DNA from: Candidatus Aenigmatarchaeota archaeon
GTDB lineage: Archaea; Aenigmatarchaeota; Aenigmatarchaeia; JACPZZ01
Direction of reading: 5' to 3'
NCBI GenBank assembly: GCA_016195275.1
Contig: JACPZZ010000030.1
Span: 1-33,471 of the forward strand
Length of the DNA stretch: 33,471 nucleotides
Below the pieces are notes generated by a model, which did not search any database, had not been told where the DNA came from, and saw nothing but the letters and a program-made list of their open reading frames with translations. The translations under genes and the position numbers were made by a program. Positions 17,377 through 26,029 of this stretch are shown here, piece after piece; position 1 is the first letter of the stretch, and every line of letters begins with the position of its first letter.

Positions 17377-18510
17377 CTACGGGAATGACGTTTTTTCTAT
17401 TCCTGCCTTTATGAAAATTTTTATCGCACTCTCATTTGATACAGGCTTCACATTCTTGGAAACGTCCTGGAACTTCCACTGCGGCTCGTATATTTTCTGT
17501 ATGTCTTCTATCGTCATGGTGTTATTGCCGCCTTCCAGCATATTTATTATGTCGCGCACGAGCAGTTCGTAGGGTGTTGCGCCCGAGGGTATTCCGCCCT
17601 CCACAACGCGCGGCTTGCCATCTGGGACTTCCCACAACTGCCATGTGCCTCTGAAGTCCGAATTATACTCCTGCTCCGAATCTGCGTAATTGATCTCCAG
17701 AAACGCGTCTGTCTCAAGGTAAAATCTGATTGTTTTGCATGTAACGCCGTGCGGGAACCCTTTGCCGACTCTTATTGTGACTGTGGCGCTGTCCGCAAAA
17801 AGCCGGCCTTTTACATTGAATACCGCCTGCACAGCAGTCGGGTTCACGCCGTCGTATTCCGGCCTTATGATAAAAGTCTCTACGCCCCTGCAGTCTGCAA
17901 ACTCGGCGCCGGCATATTTGTAAAGCACTTCGATCGGGTGTATCCAGTCAAGAAATATGCCCCCGCTTTCCGGTTTCAATATCCACGTTCTTCTTCTGTC
18001 TTCTGCGTTTTCCTGCTCAAAAAACGTGGCTGCAACCGATATAACTTTCCCGTATTCTCTGGTCGCGTTCACCAGAAGGCTTGGCAAACTCATCGTAAGA
18101 GCTTTCCTTAGGTAATGAAGGTGCAGGTGTACCTTATTGTACCAATTGTTTTTCTTGATATAATCAATGACCTTGTCCATTTCGGATTTGTTGATGCCGA
18201 AAGTTTTTTCAACTACGACGGCCTTGCCATGGTCTATACACTGCAGTATCTGGCTGGCATGGAACTGGTTGGGGCTGGCTATGTAAGCTAGTTGTATGTC
18301 CTGGAAAAAATTTTCCGGCAGGGGGTCGCCCGGATTTATCTGAAAATAGTTTTCCCTGCCAAGGCCCAGTTTTTCCATGATTCCGATTTTTTCCTCGTAA
18401 GATTTTAGGCCAACTGCCTTTGTTATCGCTATTCGCCCGCCGCGTTGTATAGATCTCTGGAGCCTTTCAAACCAGTGGCCCATGCCGATTGCGCCGAGAT
18501 TGTATGTCAT
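17377..18510 (-). CDS. Gfo/Idh/MocA-family NAD(P)-dependent dehydrogenase with G6PDH-like HYLxK motif
   Basis: MTYNLGAIGMGHWFERLQ; AVVVEKTFGINKSEMDKVIDYI; HLHLHYLRK; GGIFLDWIHPIEVL. Confidence 0.8.
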   Translation of the reverse strand: MTYNLGAIGMGHWFERLQRSIQRGGRIAITKAVGLKSYEEKIGIMEKLGLGRENYFQINPGDPLPENFFQDIQLAYIASPNQFHASQILQCIDHGKAVVVEKTFGINKSEMDKVIDYIKKNNWYNKVHLHLHYLRKALTMSLPSLLVNATREYGKVISVAATFFEQENAEDRRRTWILKPESGGIFLDWIHPIEVLYKYAGAEFADCRGVETFIIRPEYDGVNPTAVQAVFNVKGRLFADSATVTIRVGKGFPHGVTCKTIRFYLETDAFLEINYADSEQEYNSDFRGTWQLWEVPDGKPRVVEGGIPSGATPYELLVRDIINMLEGGNNTMTIEDIQKIYEPQWKFQDVSKNVKPVSNESAIKIFIKAGIEKTSFP

Positions 18511-18515
18511 ACGTT

Positions 18516-19433
18516 TCAACTTTTCGCTTCTTTGTTTTTCGCCTTGACCGCATGTCCGCCGAACTCGTTACGTAACGCCGCCAGAACTTTGTCGCTGAAA
18601 GAATCCTTTCTGGAACGGAACCGCGCAAAAAGCGCATGCGACAAACCCGTAAATGGCACGCCATGCTCGATGGCGGCCTGTGTGGCCCAGCGTCCCTCGC
18701 CCGTGTCCTCAACAAAACCTTCGATGTTCTCGAGCTTCGGGTCTTTGCTTAGCGCACGTTCAACCAGCTCAACAAGGTATGAGCGGACAACAGAACCGCG
18801 GTTCCATAGGTAAGCTATTTTTCTGAGGTCAAGCCCTTTGTAAGGCCCCTGTTCCAGAAGTTCAAAACCCTCGCCTATTGACTGCATCATGCCGTACTCA
18901 ATCGCGTTATGAACCATCTTGACAAAGTGGCCTGAGCCCGCCGGCCCGGTATACTCGACGCCTTCGGGAACGCTTACGTCCTTGAACAGAGGCTCCAGCG
19001 CCTTGAAAATTTCTTCGTCCCCGCCGACCATTATGCACATCCCGTTCCGCGCGCCAGACGGCCCTCCGGAACAGCCTGCGTCCAGGAAGTGTATGCCTCT
19101 TTGCAAAAGTTCTTTGTGCCGCCTTGCGCTTTCCTTATAGTTCGAGTTGCCGGCATCGATGATTGTGTCGCCGCTTTGCGTGTGCGGTTTAATCTTTTCA
19201 ATTACTTCGTCAACCGCTTCCGGCGGGACCATTATCCAGACTATTCTGGGCGGCGCAAGAAGCTTAACAGCCTCTTCAAAGCTGTACGCCGGTGCTGCGC
19301 CGCTTTGTTTTAATTCGTTTATGGGTTCGGGCGAACGGTTGGCTGCAACAACTTTGTAGCCTTTGGAAAGAAGCTGTAATGCGACGTTCTTTCCCATCTT
19401 TCCCAGCCCGATCACGGCAACGGTTTTGTCCAT
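18516..19433 (-). CDS. gnd: 6-phosphogluconate dehydrogenase, decarboxylating (short form)
   Basis: MDKTVAVIGLGKMGKNVALQL, DAGNSNYKES, LDAGCSGGPSGARNGMCIMVGG, GHFVKMVHNAIEYGMMQ. Confidence 0.92.
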   Translation of the reverse strand: MDKTVAVIGLGKMGKNVALQLLSKGYKVVAANRSPEPINELKQSGAAPAYSFEEAVKLLAPPRIVWIMVPPEAVDEVIEKIKPHTQSGDTIIDAGNSNYKESARRHKELLQRGIHFLDAGCSGGPSGARNGMCIMVGGDEEIFKALEPLFKDVSVPEGVEYTGPAGSGHFVKMVHNAIEYGMMQSIGEGFELLEQGPYKGLDLRKIAYLWNRGSVVRSYLVELVERALSKDPKLENIEGFVEDTGEGRWATQAAIEHGVPFTGLSHALFARFRSRKDSFSDKVLAALRNEFGGHAVKAKNKEAKS

Positions 19434-19526
19434 GCTATCTGTTGCATATGACGGTTCCAAGAAATAAAAAGGTTTATTTTATTTTCATCTCTTCCGGTAG
19501 CGTGATAAGAGGATATAACGAGTGGC

Positions 19527-20606
19527 CTAAGCCTTCAAATTTTTGTAACGCCTGGACAGGTAACCCAGTGCTATCCTGTAGAGCAGTTTGTTGTACGAAT
19601 AGTCGCGCCCGTTGATAGCGGATAAGATCCTGCTTTTGCCTTTGCTGCTGTTAATTGAGTTTATGATAAAATTATACGTCAGGTTGTTGCCGAATATTTC
19701 CTGCATGAAACGCGATACCATGGAATTTTTCAGCCTGCTTTCGAAATATTCAGTTGCCAACTCCTGATAATTTTTGTTTTCTATTATGCTTTTTGATGCA
19801 AGATAACCTGACGTTATCGCGCGCCTTATGCCGAAACCCAGGAACATGTCCTGCAGGCCCGCAGCCTCCCCCACGTAAAGTTTTCCGCCGGATTGGAACT
19901 CGTTTTTTAAGGAGAACGTGGCTACGCCGCCGACAGCCTTCGGATTCCTGATATCCGGGTCAAAATGCTTTTCAAAAATCTTTTTCGCGCTGTCGAAGCA
20001 GGCGTTCAGTTTTTGAAACTGGCCGGCGAGCATTGTGCACATGCAGCCGTAGCCGTTCGTAACCAGCATATACGCGTACGCTTTAACGTGGGCCTTGTCG
20101 TCTACAAGGCACACAACATGGTTTTCCATGCTGGTTTCGAAAACTATGCCCTTGTCAACCGCGAAAATTTCCTTGCCCGCAGGCCCCGTGGCTATGATAT
20201 TCGCCTCCTCCTTCGGCATTGTGCGGTTGAACGTTATCCGGACGCCGCTGTCAACAGCCTGCTCTTTGAGGCCTGTATCAAGGGTTCCCTTGAAAGGTCC
20301 GCGTTTGAAAAGGTAAAGAGGCGTATCCATTTTCATAGTGCATTGCCTTTCATCTGTCATTAATATGCACTCGTTGAAAGGGTCGCAGTCGAAATTTATT
20401 TTTATGTTCATATCAGCCAGGTCTTTGATTACGTCCTTGTCGTACGGCTTGGCTTCAAACCCCTGTAAATCCCCGCCAAACCTGTGCCCGCAATCTTTTC
20501 CGCTTTCAAAAACTTCCACCTCAAATCCGGCTTTGGCAAGGTTTATAGCTGCGGACAGCCCGGCCGGCCCTGCACCTGCTATTTTTATTTTATCCAATGC
20601 TACCAA
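19527..20606 (-). CDS. FAD-dependent oxidoreductase, geranylgeranyl reductase family
   Basis: IAGAGPAGLSAAINLAKAGFEVEVFE (Rossmann) and YVGEAAGLQDMFLGFGIRRAITSGYLAS. Confidence 0.85.
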   Translation of the reverse strand: MVALDKIKIAGAGPAGLSAAINLAKAGFEVEVFESGKDCGHRFGGDLQGFEAKPYDKDVIKDLADMNIKINFDCDPFNECILMTDERQCTMKMDTPLYLFKRGPFKGTLDTGLKEQAVDSGVRITFNRTMPKEEANIIATGPAGKEIFAVDKGIVFETSMENHVVCLVDDKAHVKAYAYMLVTNGYGCMCTMLAGQFQKLNACFDSAKKIFEKHFDPDIRNPKAVGGVATFSLKNEFQSGGKLYVGEAAGLQDMFLGFGIRRAITSGYLASKSIIENKNYQELATEYFESRLKNSMVSRFMQEIFGNNLTYNFIINSINSSKGKSRILSAINGRDYSYNKLLYRIALGYLSRRYKNLKA

Positions 20607-20655
20607 CCCCGAAGTTCGGCTAAAAAGGTTTTTATTGGAATTAGTTTATATTGAT

Positions 20656-21183
20656 TCAATTTATTTTCATTTCTTCGGCTTTCTTTCCACTGATCAGTAT
20701 TTCCGAGTTTTTCTCGGGTATTGACGCGATGTCGCCTTTTTTGAACGGGCCGTAAGAGATCATGTCCTCGCCAAGGAACGCGCCTACGTCGTCCGTAAAC
20801 GCAACAACCTTGAGAGGCGCACTGGTTTTCGGCTCCAAAACGTCCTCGCGCAACTGCTTGAATTTATTCAGCGACTCCAGTATGCTTTCGAAGAAAGGCT
20901 TTTCAGAGGGCATCAGGTTCTCCGGGGGCAGCCCTGTTCTTACAGAATACAAGGCCATGTTCAGTATCTTTCTTTCCCTGGTTTCCATTATGAAGCGCAG
21001 CCTGTGTTTCACGTTCTGGAATTCCTGGGCAGCTGCCGGATCGTTTTTTACAGAATCCTCTTTCGCCTTGATGTACTGGGTTGCCTTTTCGAAGAAATCG
21101 TCCGGTATTTTGGAAAGTTTAACTGACAACTCCTCGTCCTTGTGTATTCTACGTATTGTTTCAAAAGTTAGTATGTCTGACAT
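20656..21183 (-). CDS. Archaeal GINS complex subunit (Gins51/Sld5-like)
   Basis: RERKILNMALYSVRTGLPPENLMPSEKPFFESI and C-terminal VVAFTDDVGAFLGEDMISYGPFKKGDIASIPEKNSEILI. Confidence 0.85.
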   Translation of the reverse strand: MSDILTFETIRRIHKDEELSVKLSKIPDDFFEKATQYIKAKEDSVKNDPAAAQEFQNVKHRLRFIMETRERKILNMALYSVRTGLPPENLMPSEKPFFESILESLNKFKQLREDVLEPKTSAPLKVVAFTDDVGAFLGEDMISYGPFKKGDIASIPEKNSEILISGKKAEEMKIN

Positions 21184-21231
21184 TTCGGCCTATTATTCCT
21201 ATTATTAGATGAAAGGTAAAAATAAAAGCTG

Positions 21232-22707
21232 CTAATCAACGACATATCCGTCGTCTTCCTTTGTTCTGCGCCCTTTTACCGGCTTTTTGGCGGTTTTCCT
21301 TGAGGCCGCCCGGAAGCTCCTGATCGCGTATGTCACAGGGTTTCTGGCGTTCGCTTTTGTTTCCGTGTCAAAGTTTATCCCCATGGATCTGTAGAAATTC
21401 TCTTTATCAAAATTAGGCGGCAGCATTTTTTTCGACGCACGCAGCCACCTGATCTGGCCGCGCACATAATTCGCAGGCAGCGGCGGAGTGTTCTTTTGGT
21501 TCCATTCAGTTATGAAATTTTCGATTTCATCGTCGGACCAGTTCATGTTTCGCAGGAAATTAAAAAGTATTAATATGGACCTTTTCCGCCCGTCAGGCAG
21601 GCCGTATGTTATCTTCTGTATGGACGGGGGGAAAAATTCCTGCGGTATTTTGTCGGAGTTCAGTGCAATGAACCTTTTTTTGACCTCCTCTTCCTTGGCC
21701 TTGGAAGAATTCCAGTCCATGGCCTCTGTTATGAGCGTCTCCATTTCCTCGTTGTCCGTATTCTCCGAATTCAGAAATCTCTCAGCAACCTTCACGTTTT
21801 CCGGTTTGGCTTCCGATTTTTCGAATTTGTCTATGTCGGAAATTTTTATAGGCAGGCTTACTAAAAAACTGGATTCGTGCAGGGAATACGGCAACCGAAA
21901 CATATGACGGCTCGTGAATAGGCCGTATTCAGCAATTGACTTGCCAACGAATTCTTCGGTCGCTTTATTTCCTTCCATCTTTCCTTTATTTGATTCGTTA
22001 AGAGAGCCTTCATATTTCGGAGAATTCGGGTCGTTAGAAATTATTTTGCCTGCGCCGGGAGGTTTGTTGAGATTGAATATTTTACTTATATCCAAACCTT
22101 CTGAACCTATTAGTTTCTCGGGCGCAATCTGTAATTTTCTTGCCATCTCTGTTATATCCGGCTCTGTTCTGAGTAAGGCATCTTCCAGCTTAGGTTTTAA
22201 CTTTTTACTAAGGTACAAAACTATCACCTGCGGTATCAGTGGGTACTGTGTGCGCGTTGGCTTGTAGTCGATTTTTTCGGGAAACGATTCGAAGGGTATA
22301 CCCATATGGAACGACTTGCCTCCGGTGTATTTGACCCCAATGTTCTTTATGCCGTATTTTGTTAACTCATCAAAAAATATTTTAGTGTATATTTTTGCAA
22401 ATTCGAAATCCTTGATATCTATATCTATTATCAGCTCAAACCCCTTTCTTAGATCATCCATATCCTCTCTGCTCATGCCCGGCCTAAGCGACATCGGGTT
22501 GTCCCAGCGTTCAACAGAACCGTGGAATGAAACAGTTCCTGATTTAGCCATGTTTACGATATCAGTCGGATAGATCAGCACATTCGGTCTGTGGCCGAAA
22601 GAACCGTTTTTGAAAATCCCCGCCACTTCCCTGTCTTTAGAAGCTTCCAGTAAGGCATTCTGCACGTCTTCGCGCGAGTAATAATCAAGAATTTGCCTGT
22701 AGTTCAT
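21232..22707 (-). CDS. priS: DNA primase, PriS fused to a PriL C-terminal-like domain
   Basis: ELIIDIDIKDF (DxD), VKYTGGKSFHMGIPFESFP, SLHESSFLVSLPI; then FFPPSIQKITYGLPDGRKRSILILFNFLRNMNWSDDEIENFITEWNQKNTPPLPANYVRGQIRWLRA. Confidence 0.88.
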   Translation of the reverse strand: MNYRQILDYYSREDVQNALLEASKDREVAGIFKNGSFGHRPNVLIYPTDIVNMAKSGTVSFHGSVERWDNPMSLRPGMSREDMDDLRKGFELIIDIDIKDFEFAKIYTKIFFDELTKYGIKNIGVKYTGGKSFHMGIPFESFPEKIDYKPTRTQYPLIPQVIVLYLSKKLKPKLEDALLRTEPDITEMARKLQIAPEKLIGSEGLDISKIFNLNKPPGAGKIISNDPNSPKYEGSLNESNKGKMEGNKATEEFVGKSIAEYGLFTSRHMFRLPYSLHESSFLVSLPIKISDIDKFEKSEAKPENVKVAERFLNSENTDNEEMETLITEAMDWNSSKAKEEEVKKRFIALNSDKIPQEFFPPSIQKITYGLPDGRKRSILILFNFLRNMNWSDDEIENFITEWNQKNTPPLPANYVRGQIRWLRASKKMLPPNFDKENFYRSMGINFDTETKANARNPVTYAIRSFRAASRKTAKKPVKGRRTKEDDGYVVD

Positions 22708-22724
22708 TCAAATCTGTGTTTACT

Positions 22725-23050
22725 GATATCCTCCCATGAATAAATTCGTGGGGTTCCTTTTTCGACACATCGGTTTAAAAGTTCGTGGTCGCAGAGCATC
22801 CTTGCGTTACCTTTCAAGGGTATCACACCTTGCATACATCCCTGTCTGTATGCAATCGGGATATGCGCTTATTCGCATCTTTTGGATGAGTGCGGGAACA
22901 TTCCCAACTTCCTTGCGGAAGGTTTTATTTGAAAGTTTCCTGTGCGCTTCTTCAAAAGAAGAAGTCTTATTTGCAGGACTTTTCAATAATATAGTTTGCA
23001 TCTTAAAACCTATATACATTCGCATTCATCCCACGAAGAATTCGGCATGT
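22725..23050 (-). ncRNA. Hairpin-rich non-coding element with IS605-type right end (candidate omegaRNA-like or MITE-like RNA)
   Basis: Stem-loops at 22733-22752, 22830-22855, 22894-22905, 22908-22921 (GCAA tetraloop on the minus strand) and 22947-22964; right end AAGGAACCCCACGAATTTATTCATGGGAGGATATCA resembles the 33.3-kb element. Confidence 0.55.
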
Positions 23051-23073
23051 TAAATGGTTTTCTGTTGTAGCAT

Positions 23074-23826
23074 TCACTCGATCATGTGCGGCGCCAGCAC
23101 GAAAGACATGGAAAACTTATCGCCGTTGTAAAATTCCATCTTCATTGGAAACTCGGAAGAAAACCTGATATTAGCCGTATCCGCCAGCTTAGAGGCCTTG
23201 ACTATTTTCTTCAGATAATCAAGAGGGTAGCCGGATTTGACAGCGGCTGTCGCTTCAAGCTTTGTGATCATGGAATTGCCTTTTTCAAGCTCCAATTCGG
23301 TTGTGTTGGAATCGCCCTCAGACTTTATTTTAAAGCCGTCCGCAGACGCCTCGAAAATGACCACATCCGAAACTATTTCCGCGTCCGCTATCCCCTGCGC
23401 GAGCACGTCCGATTTCAGCTCCACAGACGACGAAAATTCAAGCTTGTCCGTTGGCGGCAATTCGGATTCCGCCATGTCCAATACCGGAACTTCAAAGCGC
23501 CGCGTTGAAGACCCTGTGATAAGCACCTTTAACCTGTTGCGGTTGTCCTCTTTTTTTAACGTTATCCTGTCGCCCGTGCCTGCGCGGCGCAAAACGGAAA
23601 CAAAATTGTTCATATTAACGCCAACAGACGCGTCTTCCGTAACTTCGAGTTTTTCAAAAGCGGCCGCTCCTATTTTCAGGTCAACGACAGCCACCAGAGC
23701 CCGGTCTGCCGCGACAAAACGCAGGCCGTTTTTGCTTATCCTGAAAATACCCTCGTCTATAATCTCCGCAGCTATGCCGACGGAATTCTTCAGCATGTCG
23801 ATGTCCGAAATCGTTAGTTCAAACAT
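23074..23826 (-). CDS. pcn: DNA polymerase sliding clamp (PCNA)
   Basis: 250 aa; GLRFVAADRALVAVVDL, VGVNMNNFVSVLRRAGTGD, YPLDYLKKIVKASKL, VLAPHMIE. Confidence 0.95.
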   Translation of the reverse strand: MFELTISDIDMLKNSVGIAAEIIDEGIFRISKNGLRFVAADRALVAVVDLKIGAAAFEKLEVTEDASVGVNMNNFVSVLRRAGTGDRITLKKEDNRNRLKVLITGSSTRRFEVPVLDMAESELPPTDKLEFSSSVELKSDVLAQGIADAEIVSDVVIFEASADGFKIKSEGDSNTTELELEKGNSMITKLEATAAVKSGYPLDYLKKIVKASKLADTANIRFSSEFPMKMEFYNGDKFSMSFVLAPHMIE

Positions 23827-24151
23827 TATGTTCCCTTTCCAATGATCTGACCTTTTTCAAAAGTTCCGCATCGATGCCGTTGACGTTTTGAAGCGATTCG
23901 GCGCGCAATTCGAAACTGTTTTCCGAGGCAAAAACCCTTCCGATAACCTTTATGCTGTCATTAACCTTTATCAAATCGAGGTTTATTTCAGGGTCCGTTG
24001 TCACTTGGACGCTTCCGCTGCCGTCGTCAACCACAAACGAATCCCCGCCCAGCCCGACCACTTTTCCGATGATCTTTACCCGTATATCCTTTTCCGGCTC
24101 AATCTCGTTTATCGACTTTTCGGCAACAGGCAGACGCTTCTGAAATTCCAT
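23819..24151 (-). CDS. OB-fold nucleic-acid-binding protein (RPA-like), overlapping pcn by 8 bp
   Basis: IRVKIIGKVVGLGGDSFVVDDGSGSVQVTTDPEINLDLIKVNDSIKVIGRV. Confidence 0.75.
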   Translation of the reverse strand: MEFQKRLPVAEKSINEIEPEKDIRVKIIGKVVGLGGDSFVVDDGSGSVQVTTDPEINLDLIKVNDSIKVIGRVFASENSFELRAESLQNVNGIDAELLKKVRSLEREHNV

Positions 24152-24252
24152 GAAAAACCAACAGATTTTGATTACCCTTAAAGATATAAAAAGGCCGCCC
24201 GTGTTTTGCGAACGCGGCCGGCGGTGTTGCAGCGGTATCACAACAAAAAACA

Positions 24253-24261
24253 CTTATAAAT
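24253..24261 (+). promoter_or_regulatory. Putative TATA box for DUF655-ksgA-MGMT
   Basis: cttataaat in an A-rich context about 70 nt upstream of the first candidate start. Confidence 0.4.
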
Positions 24262-24324
24262 CTCGGTTTTGTAAAGAAATCTATGAAGCGGTAGGAATGC
24301 TGAGTTACTGGTATATACCGTATT

Positions 24325-24891
24325 ATGGTGCGAAAAATGAGAGACGAGTGGGTAATAGTCATAGATTTCCTTTCCCGAGGCAGGCTGGGAATGCAACGTT
24401 CCGAACCGATTGCCCAGACAATCGGCGAGAAGTATTTTTCTTTGCTGGAAATAATGCCGCGTGAAGGCACCGAATTAACTGTCGGCGAACGGGTGTACAT
24501 AGGCGAAGGCAAACGCGACAAGGTAAAGTACATACGCGGCCGGATAGGTTATTCAGACCTGACCGTGGCATCAAAGGAAGAGCTGCAGACGGTTGTAGAA
24601 AAGCTCGTGGACGCAGACCAGAAGAAGTTCGTTGATTTTTTCTCAAAGGCCGGACCTGTTACAAACCGTTTGCATCAGTTAGAGCTGATACCTGGGATCG
24701 GGAAAAAACACCTATGGGACATCATAGAAGCGAGGAAAGAACGTCCATTTGAGTCTTTCGAAGACCTCTCTAACCGCGTGAAATTGCTGCCGGACCCGAG
24801 AAAAATGATTATCAGGAGAATTCTCGATGAACTCGAGGACAGGGACAAATACAAGCTTTTCGTGTCCGGTGCGGTTCAAAGGCCGCAGTGA
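24325..24891 (+). CDS. DUF655 family protein with HhH-like region; start may be internal (MRDEWVIVIDF)
   Basis: WVIVIDFLSRGR, RVYIGEGKRDKVKYIRGRI, LELIPGIGKKHLWDIIEARKERPFESFEDLSNRV; located next to ksgA as in other archaea. Confidence 0.88.
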   Translation: MVRKMRDEWVIVIDFLSRGRLGMQRSEPIAQTIGEKYFSLLEIMPREGTELTVGERVYIGEGKRDKVKYIRGRIGYSDLTVASKEELQTVVEKLVDADQKKFVDFFSKAGPVTNRLHQLELIPGIGKKHLWDIIEARKERPFESFEDLSNRVKLLPDPRKMIIRRILDELEDRDKYKLFVSGAVQRPQ

Positions 24892-24897
24892 TTTAGC

Positions 24898-25722
24898 GTG
24901 TACGACATACGTAAACTGCTTTTATCAACAGGTATCAGGCCTTCGGACAAATTGTCACAAAATTTCCTTATAGATAGTAACATAGTAGAAGCGGAGATCG
25001 GTTTCGCGGATTTGCGCAACGACGATGTGGTTCTGGACATAGGGTCGGGCTTCGGTTTTTTGGCAGAACAGGCTTCGAAAAAGGCGCGTAAAGTGATAGC
25101 CGTAGAACTTGATCGTCGGTTGGCGCCTTATCTAAGACGCCATTTCGAAAAAAACAAAAACGTGGAAGTTGTCGAAGGCGACATTTTGGACGTGGTTAAA
25201 AACTTGGAATTCGACAAAGTCGTTGCAAACATACCTTATTCGATATCGTCGCAAATAACCTTTAGCCTGTTTGACAAAAACTTTGAATTGGCTGTCATCT
25301 GCTACCAGAAAGAATTCGCGCAAAGGATGGTTGCAAAGCCGGGCAGCGGCGATTACTCAAGGTTGTCTGTAATGACGAATTATTTTGCCGACGCCGACAT
25401 CCTGATGACCGTGCCGAAAAAAAGTTTTTATCCGCAGCCTGATGTGGATTCGGGAATTGTGATGATAAAACCGAAAAAAGAAAAGCCGTACAAAGTGGGC
25501 GATGAAAAATCCTTTTTCAAGATCGTCTCAGTGTTGTTCCAGCACAAGAAACAGACCGTGCGCAATGCGCTCGTCCATTCCTCAAAGACCCTTGGCCTTG
25601 GAAAAAAAGAAATCAAAAATATCGGGCTGGGTAGTCTGGAATCGCGTCGCGTGTTCACTTTAAGCGGAAAAGAAATCGCAGCCGTATCCGAAGAGGTTAA
25701 AAAATATGCACAACGCAATTAG
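24898..25722 (+). CDS. ksgA: rRNA small-subunit dimethyladenosine transferase (RsmA/KsgA), GTG start
   Basis: KLSQNFLID, VLDIGSGFGFL, VVANIPYSISS, FYPQPDVDSGIV. Confidence 0.93.
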   Translation: MYDIRKLLLSTGIRPSDKLSQNFLIDSNIVEAEIGFADLRNDDVVLDIGSGFGFLAEQASKKARKVIAVELDRRLAPYLRRHFEKNKNVEVVEGDILDVVKNLEFDKVVANIPYSISSQITFSLFDKNFELAVICYQKEFAQRMVAKPGSGDYSRLSVMTNYFADADILMTVPKKSFYPQPDVDSGIVMIKPKKEKPYKVGDEKSFFKIVSVLFQHKKQTVRNALVHSSKTLGLGKKEIKNIGLGSLESRRVFTLSGKEIAAVSEEVKKYAQRN

Positions 25723-26029
25723 GCTTTTGAAAAAAATACCCGGGGGCAAAGTTACGACATACAAGGAGCTGGCGCGCGCAATTAAAACGCACCCGCGCGC
25801 TATAGGCATGATTATGCGCGCCAACAGGTTTCCTTCCGAATATCCCTGCTACAAAGTTGTGATGTCCGACGGCTGTGTGGGCGGCTACAGCGCAACCGGC
25901 GGACAGCAAAAGAAGATCAAACTTCTGGAAAAAGACGGGATAAAGGTTCACAATAGCAAAATAGACCTTGGAAAGTACATGTTCAGAATGTCAGCAACCC
26001 AAGGTAAACTGTTAACGAAGAAAGGATAG
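25706..26029 (+). CDS. Methylated-DNA-protein cysteine methyltransferase-like (MGMT/Ogt)
   Basis: IPGGKVTTYKELARAI, RAIGMIMRANRFPSEYPCYKVVMSDG.VGGYS; PCYKVV in place of PCHRV. Confidence 0.88.
   Translation: MHNAIRLLKKIPGGKVTTYKELARAIKTHPRAIGMIMRANRFPSEYPCYKVVMSDGCVGGYSATGGQQKKIKLLEKDGIKVHNSKIDLGKYMFRMSATQGKLLTKKG

Noticed and set aside
16280-17572. 430-aa plus-strand ORF
   Set aside because: Antisense to tnpB and the Gfo/Idh C-terminus, which have clear family motifs; the ORF reads like antisense-derived sequence.
22736-23053. 105-aa plus-strand ORF in the pcn-priS spacer
   Set aside because: Region is dominated by inverted repeats and a right-end hairpin; the translation has no family motif, so a structured element is the better explanation.
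24309-24318. GGTATATACC palindrome upstream of DUF655
   Set aside because: Short AT-rich palindrome; too likely by chance to call an operator.
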